Under the pieces are notes generated by a model, which saw only the letters and a list, made by a program, of their open reading frames with translations, was not told where the DNA came from and did not search any database. Below are positions 1 to 12,200 of a DNA stretch of 64,000 nucleotides, piece by piece. Position 1 is the first letter of the stretch. The number at the start of each line of letters is the position of its first letter. The position numbers were made by a program, and so were the translations under genes. The DNA comes from Mucidula mucida (lineage: Eukaryota > Basidiomycota > Agaricomycetes > Agaricales > Physalacriaceae): contig JADNYV010000053.1 of assembly GCA_015501055.1 (NCBI GenBank), positions 62,001-126,000 on the forward strand. Direction: 5' to 3'.

Positions 1-410
1 CTTCCTTGGCTGGGATATCTACTTGACTGGGTAGCATCAGGGTAGAGTTGGTGTTGACGCGTTCCTTTGCCTCTTCCAAAGCTTGCACAATGACCACTCC
101 CCGAGCATGGCACCAATCTTTGGTCTTGGTAGCACTTCGAACAATACTAGAATGAATTAGAGCTGAATGTATCATTTTGATACACGAGCACGTACTCTGA
201 GATTCCGTCACCTGACCTGCCGTTGTCAGATTTCTTGGTGCCAGAAGGCGAAAGGCGTGGATCTTCACTCCCAGAACGTGAACCTACGGCCTGTATGTCT
301 TGACTTACAGCCTGTTCATCTGCATCCACATCTTGTATAAGTATGTTCGGACTGTTAGTGCCAGCACGGCTCGGCACATTCAGAGTGTCTTGACGGACCT
401 GAGAACTCAT
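1..410 (-). CDS. Partial hypothetical protein, runs off the left edge
   Basis: An ATG at 410 opens an exon of about 71 codons (MSSQVRQDTLNV...). A 49-nt intron at about 147-195 (donor GTACGT, acceptor TTCTAG) joins it in frame to a second exon beginning DIVRSATKTKDWCHARG, which stays open to base 1. The visible product is acidic and Ser/Asp-rich at the N-terminus, then basic and helical (VVIVQALEEAKERV). There is no signal peptide or membrane segment in the visible part. I do not recognise the family. Confidence rests on the in-frame intron and the open second exon; without the rest of the gene no role can be given. Confidence 0.5.
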
Positions 411-1314
411 AATAGGAAGTCGAATGAGATACTGGAGGAGGGCATGACATCTACGTATTTATGCCACTGTGTAAAGGACAAGGACATGATGGGGAGTACT
501 GTACATTCCATGATTATACGCGCAGTCAAAACTATGGAATGGAGTCTTGTTTGCATAACTACTTGTGACATGCGCTACATAGCTACATGTATATCAGAGA
601 TTAAAGGAGAGATGGAGATCCCGTATGAGATCTAAAAAATTGCACTTCAATGGAGAAGGACCCCCGGGACATGTTTCGCCAACAAGATACATCGGTGGGC
701 TTTGCTGGTGAAGGACCGTCTGACGCCGGTGTAACAGCCTACGAAGACTGAGGAAGAAAGTGCCTATTATTTTCCTATACGCTCTGACGGTCAGTGCGGT
801 TGCTGGCAGAACGTAATTCCGAAGGACGTCGTCCGAGGCGATGGTTGGCTTTGTCTTGCTGCACCATCCGTAGTGTAGGGCAGGTTCTCTCGCGTCAATC
901 TCGTGTGGTCGTCGTGCCAACGTCAGGCTGAGGTTGTAGTGGATCGCATTCCATTCTTGAATTCATACCACCACGCGATTGTATGTGCGACGATTCAACG
1001 GCCCCTCTCCATCTATTTGATGCAGCAGTGCGGAATGAAGTCGTAGCTGGTCAACTGGACTCACAGCGGAGCAGATCAGTGGCACGAATGGAGACAGAAT
1101 GTATCATGTTTGCGGTCCCCACTTTCTCCGACTCCATATCACCACTCATCTGTAAACTTGAAGACACACATAGCCGAGCATTTGATGTGCAGAAGGAAGA
1201 CGGTTCAACGGTCCGGTACTACCATGGATCGGTCTTATAAGCCACCATCTGTTCTTAGTTGGCGCTCAGAGTCATTGCATCCATCTACCATCTCCAGAAA
1301 TCTTGCTTACATTC
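411..1314. other. Intergenic, no supported gene
   Basis: Only short overlapping reading frames are present, none with recognisable motifs or a clear splice pattern. It should hold the upstream regions of the divergent left-edge gene and of A1. One long frame from about 1110 runs in the frame of A1's SDDEAR motif, so A1 could have a more distal start. Confidence 0.5.
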
Positions 1315-4183
1315 ATGGCATCCTCCAGCGACGAAGACATCATGGAAGATCCCAATCCTCAGCGAGGTCATATCCAAAGTGCTCAGACGACGAGGCGCGC
1401 ATGTGCGTAGACACCCTTATTTCAGCCCATTACTCGTGTGTTAATACCGACTCAGGTGCCTTTACGCGGCTGAAGATGATACGGTGACAAGCATCCCGTT
1501 TCTATTGCATGGTTTTCCAGGCAATCCCATTCGTGTAGACGGACCAGATCTGGATCGCAATATTAGGGATGCTGTGCAAAACATACTTCGGTTCGCGCTG
1601 CCAGACTGGATCATGAAGTTGGTGAGATAAAAACAATGTTCCCTGATACGTCGCTGAACCCCTGTTTAGAAACCGTGCCCCGAACCTCAGCTACTGATTG
1701 AACAGTCTAAAGCCAGATTAGACTTGATAAAACTGCATTATAACAGTTCGAGGTGGCCTAAATTCTCGAATGAGTGTGCCTTGTTGCCATCTGGACTCCC
1801 TTTTGAGTTGTTATTGCATCGAGCCCTGTCACTCAGCGTTGTCGCAAGACTTCAGTGTGCAACGGAATATGCCGAAGCAGAACTGTTAACTCCAAGTCTC
1901 CTCTGGACACCGGCGTATGATATGATTTTCGAGTACATTGAACACGATGTGCTTCGAGATGTAAACATTGCCGCTAGGTAAGCCCTCGTCGGACGGTGGG
2001 CATTGTGTCTGAAGAACCTTCTACTAGCTTTCGTCCGAGATGGTCTGTGTACCCGAATCAACCCCATGGTGGCGACTGGCCCGTTGTCATCCCGGATGTT
2101 GTATTTTCTGTACAAATCCCCGAATCCGAACCTTCTCGTTCTCCGTTCACCGCCCGGGCACATAGATTCCACCCGGCCCACGAGATCCATCACAAGTTCG
2201 ATGGATCTCTTTCGCCTCTCCTGGAAGTACCGTTACTTCTCGTTGAATACAACAAATGTTGGGGATCGACCCGTAATGTCGGGGTGGATCCTCATCTGGA
2301 TCACCTTCTTGTCGGGATGACGGCTGCCTTAGCCTTGTACGACGCTCTTGGAATCAGAACACCTGTATTCGGCCTCTTTACTGGAACTGTCTACGAATTT
2401 AGCTTGTTCGCAGGCGTCATCGAAGACGGCGAGGTAGTTTCGCCTGCGATGAACCTGTTCCGGAACTGATGTGATTCACAGCCAATGATACGCGAAGTTC
2501 ACATCGCCAAATATTACCGGTCGGTTTTTGACGTCTCGAACAGCATTCAGTTGATGCATTTATATGCACTTCTGGGAAATCTACAGACACTCTCAGCCAA
2601 GGTATCTTTGCACCTGACGGCTCTGCTGGACGGCAAAGAGGCCGATCTGAGTCCGCTGCTGTACGAATGGCCGACCACAGTCCCACCTACGGAGAGGAGG
2701 CGTGTCATTGACAGTGCACGTCCTCCGTTGGTAGTGGACGATCCGCTTCTCCAGTGCGTACTGTCGTCGCCATCGTAATTGTACTGACCGTTTGGCAGAT
2801 TCCTTTTCGTCAGTTCTACACCGAGAATCGCTGACTGGCTTCGGCGTGGTCGGCTGACGCTTGTTGCCAGGCCAGCGTTGATAGCGAGTCTTCCTTCTCA
2901 CGTTCGGGATTGGTTGCATCTTTGTACAGCAACAAATCCTGTATCCTTTGCGGTTGTACGGGTAATTCGAATGTTTATCATTTTCGACTCCTCAATCTAA
3001 TCGAAGAATATCTATAGGACGCTGTGGAAGACAGTAAGAAAGGCATGTCACGCCGAGTACAGGCTCTTGCTGATACCTTCTGGTCTGCGCATGGCACGGA
3101 TGTGATTGGTCGTGGGGCTCCAGACGCGCCTGATGGCGACCAGACGCAGCTTCGCTATATCTCCGACAATCTCCTGTATTCACTGTCTGCGTGCGCTCGT
3201 GCCCTAGATCTGCTGCATAGTCCTCTCACCAGAGGCCACACTTTAACAAACAACTGGCTCACGTTGTACCGAACGTTGTTCACAGAAGCTGCACGGTGCT
3301 GCGATGTTCTGATATTGCGGTAAGTAGTACTCCCAGACAGTACTTGAATATCCCTTTTCATATCCCGCTCAGATACAATCACGCATGGGCGGTTCACCGT
3401 CGTCTTCGATTAGAGCCTTCAACACTCGACGAACTGGATACGCTCAATTTAGACGTGATCCGCCCAGAGATGGCATTTGTCATGCCCGTAGAGTCTATCT
3501 GTTGGCGCCGTGAACAGGAGTGGAGAACGCACCGCGAGTCTTCGGGATCGGATCACGCCCATCGTGTATTCGCAGACCTATGTGTGTATACTGATGCTGA
3601 AGCCGACACTCACGATACACTTCCTGTCGGCATGCCCGTCTTCGTTGTTGAATACGTCCTGACTCCCGACAATCCCACGGAGAGAGAGAAGCACGTCGCA
3701 CACTCGCCATCTCCATGCGGTCTGCTCTAGCGATATGGGAGATGCATCAGCTCGCTTCTACTGCCGCTGTGCTTGGCTTTCTCCTTGACTGCAATACGGT
3801 AAACGTGTTCGTAGGATGGATGGACCAGGTACGATTTCTTATCACGGCGCGAAGTTCACATCTGACTCTCTTGAGCGTAGAATGAATGCATAATTCAAGA
3901 ACTTTCCGACACCGATTTCACTTTCGATATATCCAAACCGTCTGATTCTTACAGCCTATTCGCGTTGCTCAGGCTACAAGGATCTAGGACGTTGATAAAA
4001 CACGTGAACGCTGTTATAGATGCTCACGTTGGTGAAGCAATCAGCGCGGCGTTCCGTGAAGATTATCACTCGTGGAAAGAGCCGAAGCGATATCTGAGCA
4101 GCTTCTTTGATTTGAAAGAGCCAGTAGCAAGCACCAGCAAAATGCAGGCTTGGCTTTCAGGTATACCTAAGGGCGCGCCCTAA
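1315..4183 (+). pseudogene. A1: family-A gene, frameshifted copy
   Basis: Nine exons can be followed by comparison with A3 and A4. In order: SDDEAR exon, ALPDWI exon, TPAYDMIFEYIEHD exon, the nuclease-like exon (IPDVVFSV, then PLLLVEYNK), SNSIQLMHLY exon, a basic exon, VEDSKKG exon, YNHAWAVHRR exon, and a last exon ending WLSGIPKGAP. All introns are GT-AG. Two breaks are visible. The ATG at 1315 (MASSSDEDIMED) is not in the frame of the conserved SDDEAR motif, so exon 1 is shifted or starts further upstream. At about 3702 one C is missing relative to A3 (CACACTCGCC against CACACCTCGCC), which leads to a stop at about 3730 in exon 8. The last exon is still clean, so the damage looks recent. 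It lies tail to tail with K'. Confidence 0.8.
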
Positions 4184-4259
4184 ACCGCAAGTCCGACAAA
4201 CTGTACTTTTACTTGTATGTTTATATGAACGAATGCTCAGTTCCGTGTCCTTTCAGTAG

Positions 4260-4281
4260 CGGCGGCGAAACCGCCGTTTTT
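4260..4281 (+). other. GC-rich hairpin plus T-run between convergent A1 and K'
   Basis: CGGCGG, loop CGAAA, CCGCCG, then TTTTT. It sits in the roughly 265-bp spacer between the stops of A1 (+) and K' (-). The same spacer occurs inverted between K1 and A2, where a shifted hairpin can still form (9144-9157). It could shape the shared 3' ends; that role is inference. Confidence 0.45.
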
Positions 4282-4448
4282 ATCTCCGATTCATGAGCTG
4301 ATAGAAGCACGTATATAGTGGTAACCAGACTGAGAGATACACAGACAGTACGCATAAGTGTACATGCAGAAGAAGCATAAGAGATAAGCAGAAATTGCGT
4401 ATATAGTCAGTAAACAGAACGGATGAAAGGAAAGAGTCTTCGTACTCG

Positions 4449-4655
4449 CTACTTCCTATTCTTCTTTGCCGATGTGTGGCTCCTCAGCACCCGGTTAGTA
4501 TCCGCCACAGGACGCTTCGCTCTAGCTCGTGCTGGCGATGGGCCGGCCTTGGCCGCTTGCTTCTTCCTCCCCGCAGACGCTTTAGGTTTCGCTGGAGCTG
4601 TCGTACGCTTGAGCTTCTTGACACCCTCTCAATCTCATCTTCCGCACGGCGTCTC
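4449..4655 (-). pseudogene. K': fragment of the K-family 3' end
   Basis: The minus strand is closely similar to the last part of K1: the Lys/Pro/Ala-rich tail with GRKKQAAKAG, RVLRSHT and AKKNRK before the stop at 4449-4451, plus the shared 3' flank. Similarity stops abruptly at about 4655 (after CGGCGT), so the kinase domain and 5' half are absent. This is the truncated end of an inverted duplicate of the K1-A2 region. It is unlikely to encode anything on its own. Confidence 0.8.
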
Positions 4656-5626
4656 AAAGATATTATCAGACCATTTCGCTTGATGTTTTCGAACAGCGCG
4701 CTTTAGAGGAACAGGAACCTAACCTAGTGTCAGATGTGTCAGCGAAACATCCTATACAGAGTCGACGCGAATATTGGCAAATGGTACCACTGAGAGTAGC
4801 TGTCACGTCATGGGAAACACCGCCCGGAGGATGCTACGGAGAAAGAGAGTATTGAAAAACCCAAGCGTCTTGTCGCCTCTCTACAATCTAAGGGCAGGCT
4901 GAGGATGGGCCGGCCCTTCACCCTGCAGAACCTAAGACCTAAGAGGATCGTCGGGAAACTCGAATCAAACGGGTACTGACCGCACATTTGATGACTTTAA
5001 ATCTCTAGCGTACTCCTTGTCCCAGAATAGATATATATGCGATGAAGTTGTTGAAACCACCTGCAACAAAGAAACAAATCAAGGTGAGTTGTCGCACAAA
5101 ATGAAAAATGCGCTCGAGAAGCACGACTGAAGAAGCGGGACACAGTCAAACCCAGTTGCGCGCGTTACTTTAGCTTCAGACTGAGACTAGGCGGCGTCCT
5201 TCTGAAGAAAAAGCTCCCTCAATCTTCTGTAGAGGGTCTTGTTCATCAAGCCTCGCGGCAGGCTAGTCAAGACACGACTCCCTGACGCGACTTGGAACAT
5301 ATGCTTTTGCGTACACCCCACTTTCTTATGACAGCCATTTCTCTCTTTGATCTTGGACTCCTGAGACTCGATGATTGAGTGAAATCGCAAGAAAGTTTCA
5401 AGACAGATTAGATGAAAGTACCGGCGAAATTGCCAGATGACGAAGTCATTGGCTTGCCACGGAAGTGTAGATCAAGCATATCTTAAACAACATGAGGATG
5501 TATCCAATCACACTATTCGAGACTCAACAGACCTAATATATGGCAACGATACAAGGTCATTACAAGGACAACTTTTTCAGAATCGCAAATAAACGTCATG
5601 TATTAGCGCAGAATATAATGTCCTGA
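4656..5626. other. Intergenic, no supported gene
   Basis: No frame here shows a recognisable family or consistent exons. A 67-codon minus-strand frame at 5187-5390 ends in a basic helix-like stretch but has no other support. The right part is the 3' flank of BIG1. Confidence 0.45.
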
Positions 5627-6590
5627 TTACTGGTTCTTCTTATCTCCAGCACTGAAGCCCTTCGGCGCATCCATACGAACGGGACTTTGAATGCTGGCGA
5701 GGGCGCTGATGCCAAAGTACAGAAGAGGCAACAACACGAAAAGGACCACGAGAAGAGTGGTGATGAGAGCTGGAGTAAGTAGCTGGTAACGTGCAAGGAT
5801 GCCGCCTTTCTTCGAAGCGGATGGGAAGACTGGAGGCTCGGCTTCTTCAGCCTGGCGTTTATGGTGAGGGAGTACAGATGAACTGAACAGGGTAAGTTGT
5901 GTCTCGAACGGCATCGATTCCATTGCATCCGCAAGGAGTTGGTCTATACCAAGTATCAGAAACGATAGAAATGATGGTGGATGTGCGCGTACCATGATGG
6001 AGCATGCTGCCTTTCCGTGTATATCCCTCGTCAGTGAGCCCAGGCAGATTGATAACTACGACAGCTTTTTCGTTCTTATCCAGCGATACACCGCTAACGC
6101 CAGGAGCGACGGTTACGAGTCGGGAAGCGCACCGCTCCGAAATCATTTGGGCGAGAGCAGCGAGATCCCCTGACTGCTGGACTGGGACGTAGGGCCGCTG
6201 GTGCGACGATGCAGATGAAGTTAACGACCGGGAGATATGAGAGGTAGGGGGTAGAGACCGCAGGTCAGAGGCATGCAGCTGATAGACAGGTTTAGCTTTC
6301 GGTGCTAGTACTGCAAATATACGGATAAACGCACGCCAGGCTGGTCGACAATAACGACGGCTTCATGGGAGCATATATCGTCGCCGAATAGTATGCTCTC
6401 CAAGGCATGTCCTGTATGCGATTTACTGGGAAGTTTGTCCAAGACGGTCGAACTGTCCGTTCCCTGTTAGCACAGCCCTGTACGTCGAGCACTGCGCCTA
6501 CGTGTGAGTGGACCACGCCACAATGGGTATCGTATCTTTGAACGCGAGTACCGCCGGTAGCAGCGCCAGTAGAAGAGTAAATTTGGCCAT
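5627..6590 (-). CDS. BIG1: BIG1/VOA1/Ac45-type ER membrane protein
   Basis: Four exons, ATG at 6590. Exon 1 gives a signal peptide (MAKFTLLLALLPAVLA) followed by KDTIPIVAWSTH. A 49-nt intron leads to an exon with ALESILFGDDICSHEAVVIV. The next exon contains LHASDLRSLP, QRPYVPVQQSGDLAALAQMI and VAPGVSGVSL. The last exon has QLLADAMESMPF and a single C-terminal membrane span (LITTLLVVLFVLLPLLYFGI), then a short cytosolic tail ending GDKKNQ. Signal peptide, luminal domain, one late membrane span and short tail are the architecture of the fungal BIG1/VOA1/Ac45 family. Members act in the ER, in V-ATPase assembly or beta-1,6-glucan formation. It appears intact and single copy, and is bracketed by the inverted A/K duplication. 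The family call is firm; which of the two roles applies is not shown. Confidence 0.82.
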
Positions 6591-7230
6591 CGTCGGCAAC
6601 GTCGAGGAGGAGGACAACTGAAAGCGAACCGGTCCAAACTGGGATGCCTGCATTAGGACGACATCGGCCCGCCATTCCCGGTTTCCTCCTGCTCATCCTC
6701 ATTCAGCATCTAGTACTACAAGCATATGTACTCCCTTCGCACCAGGCCCACAAATGATGTATCTTCAAGAATGGCGCATTGTCGCCGTCATTTGGACATG
6801 GTATATAATTTTGCGCTGGGATGGTACTCCTAGTAGTTGCGCAGGCTGAAATCTCCTTCGAAATAATTCCGCATGATTGTTGGAAGTGTATCTAGGCACT
6901 GACTTGAACAGCAACTCTCATTCAGACGGCGCTGATAGAGTCGTCGGGCGCGCCTTAACATGCTATGCAAGGGTCTTCCAGCCAACTTCCAGCGCCGGCA
7001 ATATCTTTGTGCCTAGTCTCGATTTCTTTCCAAACTTGCAGTCTGCCAACCCTTCCAGGAATAATTGACAGACGCGGAATACTCACTAAGTATGGTCATT
7101 ATACAACCTCGGTAATTGGGTTTCTTTAGTGAGTACGCTCGCACCCGGTCACCTCTAACAAATTGGCTCATGTTTATTCCTAGCCTGACGCAGCGATAGA
7201 ACCCGGAAGGCGGCGGGGACAATGGGGTCA
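6591..7230. other. Intergenic between BIG1 and K1
   Basis: No supported gene. It holds the divergent 5' flanks of BIG1 and K1. A 69-codon minus-strand frame at 7013-7222 has no recognisable motif. Confidence 0.4.
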
Positions 7231-7317
7231 GGGCGGGCTATTACCAAATTTGGACTCCAGCAACTCTGGAACCATGGACTGGCAATTGCAGTCACGTTGC
7301 ACACAATGGCGGGCCGC
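7231..7317 (+). promoter_or_regulatory. Conserved K-family promoter block (K1 copy), with CArG-like site
   Basis: GGGCGGGCTATT, then a perfect CArG-like box CCAAATTTGG (7244-7253), then ATGGACTGGCAATTGCAGTC and CACAATGGCGGG. The same ordered block lies upstream of K2, K3 and K4 in their own orientations. Conservation between otherwise decayed copies, and its position about 90-175 bp before the ATG, suggest a promoter. MADS-box factor binding is inferred only from the CArG pattern. Confidence 0.5.
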
Positions 7318-7405
7318 CTAAAAGCCGACGCGCTGCCTCGTCGTTGTCCTCACACTCCCAGCAATTTTCTTCCCTCCTGCCACCAGTACTTCACCACCCC
7401 AATCA

Positions 7406-8971
7406 ATGACCTTGACTCTGCACAACGAATTTGGCGATGACGCAGGAAACACTCAGTATCGTGTTCTCGTCGCTGGACAACAGTACCCTTGCTCTCTGCA
7501 CGAGTCGAACAGTAGCATCGTTACCCGAGCTACGAGAGCATCGGCCGTCAAGGAGCTCGATTCTGATTTGAAGCTTTCCGGTGAAACGAACGGCGTCTGG
7601 CTCAACGTGGACTCTAACAATGCGCTTGAAGAAGTCGGCGATCAAAATTCTCCATCGCCTGACGAACAAATACGCAGACGCATGACGTTCAAGGATCAGT
7701 GCGCATCCTTGTACACGGTCTCCAACTACGGAGACTTCATCCTTTCGTTGGCCCAACTTGTGCCCAGTAAGTCTTGTCTCTTTCATCTTCTATCAATCTC
7801 ATCTCTGTGCTCAGTTCTAGATCGCATGCGTTTGGCGGGCTTCATCCACGGAGATATTAGCCCCATCAACTGCCTCGTCGACACACGCGCTCGCCACATC
7901 AAGATATCCGACATTGAGCACGCCCGCCAGTACGATTCCCAAGTCGATGCCGGCGCACCCTCTATGGTGAGCCTATCGTCGTTCATACTGATACTCATGT
8001 CAACTGAAATGGGTTTCAGGTAGTGCCTCACTTCATGGCCATCGAATACCGACGAAGCGCCCATTTCTTCGGCTACCGCATGAAGCAAGGCTCTCTCTGT
8101 GATCCTTGGTTCCAATTCCACTTCCTGCACGACCTGGAGTCTGTCATCTGGATGTACGTGTGGCTTCTGCTAAACACGCTCCCTGATTGTCTTCGCGCCC
8201 GCGACACTATTGCGCGGCGTCAGACGATTCGAGCGTGTAGGAAGAACTTTTGCAGCGAGTCCTTTGAGGGTTCCTACGAACGCGTCCTGTTCATAAAGGT
8301 CTTTTGCAGGACGTATGGGAATATTCATCAGAGCCTCATGCGCGTCTTGGAGCTGTTGTACGAGGAAGCAAATGCTCTGCCGCTGCTCAAAGGGCTCGAG
8401 GCAAGTGTTGAGCATCTTGTGACGTGCTACAAGGAAGTGCAATCTATAGAGCCTCTTCATTCCGGCGACGGAATCCCGACGCACAGGGGTTCTACTCGTA
8501 CTAGCTTCAAGGCCTCCCATTATTCCACGCTTCGTGACCGCTTCATGTCGGTCCACGACGCGGTGAAGAATGCGGACTACCAGGCGAATTTCACACGTCA
8601 GATTTCAACGACGTGCTAAGGACGGATTGGAGCCCCCTTCGCCTACGGCTGACCAGAAGCGCGACGAGACATCACGCAAACGAGGCGCTGAAAGTGCGCT
8701 GGAGCAGGAGCGTAACAAAAAACCCAAGACAGGTCCTGCCGTTCGACCGGGGAAACGCCGTGCGGAAGATGAGATTGAGAGGGAGGGTGTCAAGAAGCTC
8801 AAGCGTACGCCAGCTCCAGCGAAACCTAAAGTGTCTGAGGGGAGGAAGAAGCAAGCGGCCAAGGCCGGCCCATCGTCTCATCAGCCAGCACGAGCTAGAG
8901 CGACACGACCTGTGGAGGAGACTGACCGGGTGCTGAGGAGCCACACGGCGGCAAAGAAGAATAGGAAGTAG
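7406..8971 (+). CDS. K1: FunK1-like protein kinase, tail frameshifted
   Basis: Three exons, with introns after LAQLVP (about 7768-7814) and after GAPSM (about 7966-8018). The fungal kinase motifs are in order: ASAVKELDSD (beta-3 Lys), FIHGDISPINCLV (catalytic Asp and the paired Asn), KISDIEHAR (DFG-equivalent Asp present), PHFMAIEYRR, and FLHDLESVIWMYVW, which is typical of the FunK1 group. The N-lobe is short compared with the full-type gene at the right edge. At about 8585 one extra A relative to K3 shifts the frame, giving a stop at 8617-8619. The conserved basic tail (KRRAEDEIE, GRKKQAAKAG, AKKNRK) continues to 8971 in the other frame. The kinase domain is thus complete but the nuclear-type tail is cut off. 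It converges on A2. Confidence 0.75.
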
Positions 8972-9143
8972 CGAGTACAAAGACTCTTTCCTTTCATCCG
9001 TTCTGTTTACTTACTATATACGCAATTTCTGCTTGTCTCTTATGCTTCTTCTGCATGTACACTTATGCGTACTGTCTGTGTATCTCTCAGTCTGGTTACC
9101 ACTATATACGTGCTTTTATCAGCTCATGAATCGGAGATAAAAA

Positions 9144-9157
9144 CGGCGCTTTCGCCG
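9144..9157 (-). other. Hairpin between convergent K1 and A2
   Basis: CGGCG, loop CTTT, CGCCG, preceded on the plus strand by AAAAA (a T-run when read with A2). It is the inverted counterpart of 4260-4281, but pairs in a different register after a C/G difference. Confidence 0.4.
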
Positions 9158-9234
9158 CCGCTACTGAAAGGACACGGAACTGAGCATTCGTTCATAAAAA
9201 TACAAGTAAAAGTACAGTTTGTCGGACTTGCGGT

Positions 9235-12200
9235 CTAGGGCGCGCCCTTAGGTATACCTGAAAGCCAAGCCTGCATCTTGCTGGTGCTTGCTACTGGCTC
9301 TTTCAAATCAAAGAAGCTGCTCAGATATCGCTTCGGCTCTTTCCACGAGTGATAATCTTCACGGAACGCCGCGCTGATTGCTTCACCAACGTGAGCATCT
9401 ATAACAGCGTTCACGTGTTTTATCAACGTCCTAGATCCTTGTAGCCTGAGCAACGCGAATAGGCTGTAAGAATCAGACGGTTTGGATATATCGAAAGTGA
9501 AATCGGTGTCGGAAAGTTCTTGAATTTTTTTTTTTTTTTTTTTTTTTTTTCCAATTTTATACTCTTGCGTACAGCAGTACATGTTCGAGTCTTTCTACGT
9601 AGCTATATATATCAATGGCATGTTTGTGGCTCCTGCTTCTTCCTCTATTCTGCTCGAGCACCCGAAGGGTGCTCAGGATGGCCGGGTTACGACAATCCTA
9701 TTCCCGTGTAGATGTGTCGCGGGTTATCTCGAGTGCGTTTCGGCTGATGCGTGAAATCAGAACATGGCGTTCTGGAATGGGTCTCGTGTGGCAGCATGTG
9801 GACGGGGAGGTAATCGCGGCTGTTGTACGGGTGTGAAGTCTGTGGTGAAGCGTGCTGTGTCGGAGACAAATTGTATCAGATGTGGGATGTTCTTTGGTTC
9901 GGCAAGAAGATGTGACAGCTTGAGCTCGTTGGCTTTGGGTTTAACGCGTCGTATAAGGCGCTCGCGATGCTCACGATGAGCCGGGCAGCGTAAGAGGTAG
10001 TGAAAGACGTCTTCTTTGTGGTAACGGCAGGAGGGGCATTCTGCGGAATCGACTTTGCGGATTCTGTGGAGATAGTTCTTGAATTATGCATTCATTCTAC
10101 GCTCAAGAGAGTCAGATGTGAACTTCGCGCCGTGATAAGAAATCGTACCTGGTCCATCCATCCTACGAACACGTTCACCGTATTGCGGTCAAGGAGAAAG
10201 CCCAGGACAGCGGCGGTAGAGGCGAGCTGATGCATCTCCCATATCGCTATAGCAGACCGCATGGAGATGGCGAGGTGTGCGACGTGCTTCTCTCTCTCCG
10301 TAGCATCGTCGGGAGTCAGGACGTATTCAACAACGCAGACGGGCATGCCGACAGGAAGTGTATCGTGAGTGTCGGCTTCGAGGTCAGTACACACACATAG
10401 GTCTGTGAATACACGATGGGCGTGATCCGATCCCGAAGACTTGCGGTGCGTTCTCCACTCCTCTTCACGGCGCCAACAGATAGACTTTAGGTACATGAGA
10501 AAAGCCATGTCTGGGCGGATCACATCTAAGTTGAGCGTATCCAGTTCGTCGAGGGTTGAAGGTTCTAATCGAAGATGGCGGTGAACAGCCCATGCGTGAT
10601 TGTATCTGAGCGGGATATGAAAAGAGACCTTCAAGTACTGTCTGGGAGTACTACTTACCGCAATATCAAAACATCGCAGCACCGTGCAGCTTCTGTGAAC
10701 AACGTTCGGTACAACGTGAGCCAGTTGTTTGTTAGAGTGTGGCCTCTGGTGAGAGGACTATGCAGCAGATCTAGGGCACGAGCGCACGCAGACAATGAAT
10801 ATAGGAGATTGTCGGAGATATAGCCAAGCTGCGTCTGGTCGCTATCAGGCGCGTCTGGAGCCCCACGACCAATCACATCCGTGCCATGCGCAGACCAGAA
10901 GGTATCAGCAAGAGCTTGTACTCGGCGTGACATGCCTTTCTTACTGTCTTCCACAGCGTCCTATAGATATTCTTCGATTAGATTGAGGAGTCGAAAATGA
11001 TAAACATTCGAATTACCCGTACAACCGCAAAGGATACAGGATTTGTTGCTGTACAAAGGTCTAACCAATCCCGAACGTGAGAAGGAAGACTCGCTATCAA
11101 CGCTGGTCTTGCAACAAGCGTCATCCGACCACGCCGAAGCCAATCAGCGATTCTGCGTGTAGAGCTGACGAAAAGGAATCTGCCAGATGGTCAGTAGACT
11201 TATAATGACGAAGATAGTACGCACTGGAGAAGCGGATCGTCCACGATCAACGGAGGACGTGCACTGTCAATGAAACGCCTCCTCTCCGTAGGTGGGACTG
11301 TGGTCGGCCATTCGTACAGCAGCGGACTCAAATCGGCCTCTTTGTTGTCCAGCAGAGCCGTCAGGTGCAAAGAGACCTTTGCTGAGAGTGCCTGTAGATT
11401 TCCCAGAAGGACATATAAATGCATCATCTGGATGCTGTTCGAGACGTCAAAAACCGACTCGTAATATTCGGCGATGTGAACTTGGCGTATCATTGGCTGT
11501 GAATCACATCAGTTCCGGCACAGCTGAGGTTCATCGCAGGCGAAACTACCTCGCCGTCTTCGATGACGCCTGCGAACAAGCTAAATTCGTAGACAGTTCC
11601 AGCAAAGAGGCCGAATACAGGTGTTCTGATTCCAAGAGCGTCGTACAAGGCTAAGGCAGCCGTCATCCCGACAAGAAGGTGATCCAGATGAGGATCCACC
11701 CCGACATCACGGGTCGATCCCCAGCATTTGTTGTATTCAACGAGAAGTAACGGTACTTCCAGGAGAGACGAATGTAATCCATCGAAGTTGTGGGCCGGGT
11801 GGTACTTATGTGCCCGGGCGGTGAATGGAGAACGAGAAGGTTCGGATGCGGGGATTTGCACAGAAAATACGACATCCGGGATGACAACGGGCCAGTCGCC
11901 ACCATGGGGTTGATTCGGGTACACAGACCATCTCGGACGAAAGCTAGTAGAAGGCTCTTCAGACACAATGCCCACCGTCCAACGAGGGCTTACCTAGCGG
12001 CAATGTTTACATCTCGAAGCACATCGTGTTCAATATACTCGAAAATCATATCATATGCCGGTGTCCAGATGAGACTTGGAGTCAACAATTCTGCTCTGGC
12101 ATACTCCGTTGCACACTGAAATCTTGCGACAACACTGAGTGACAGGGCTCGATGCAATAACAATTCAAAGGGGAGTCCAGAGGGCAATGAGGCAGAAAAT

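Noticed and set aside
594..920. 108-codon minus-strand frame
   Set aside because: No motif, no supporting exon pattern, low-quality composition; treated as chance.
8605..8980. Minus-strand frames over the K1 tail
   Set aside because: They mirror the basic tail on the other strand; similar shadows occur over K2 and K3.
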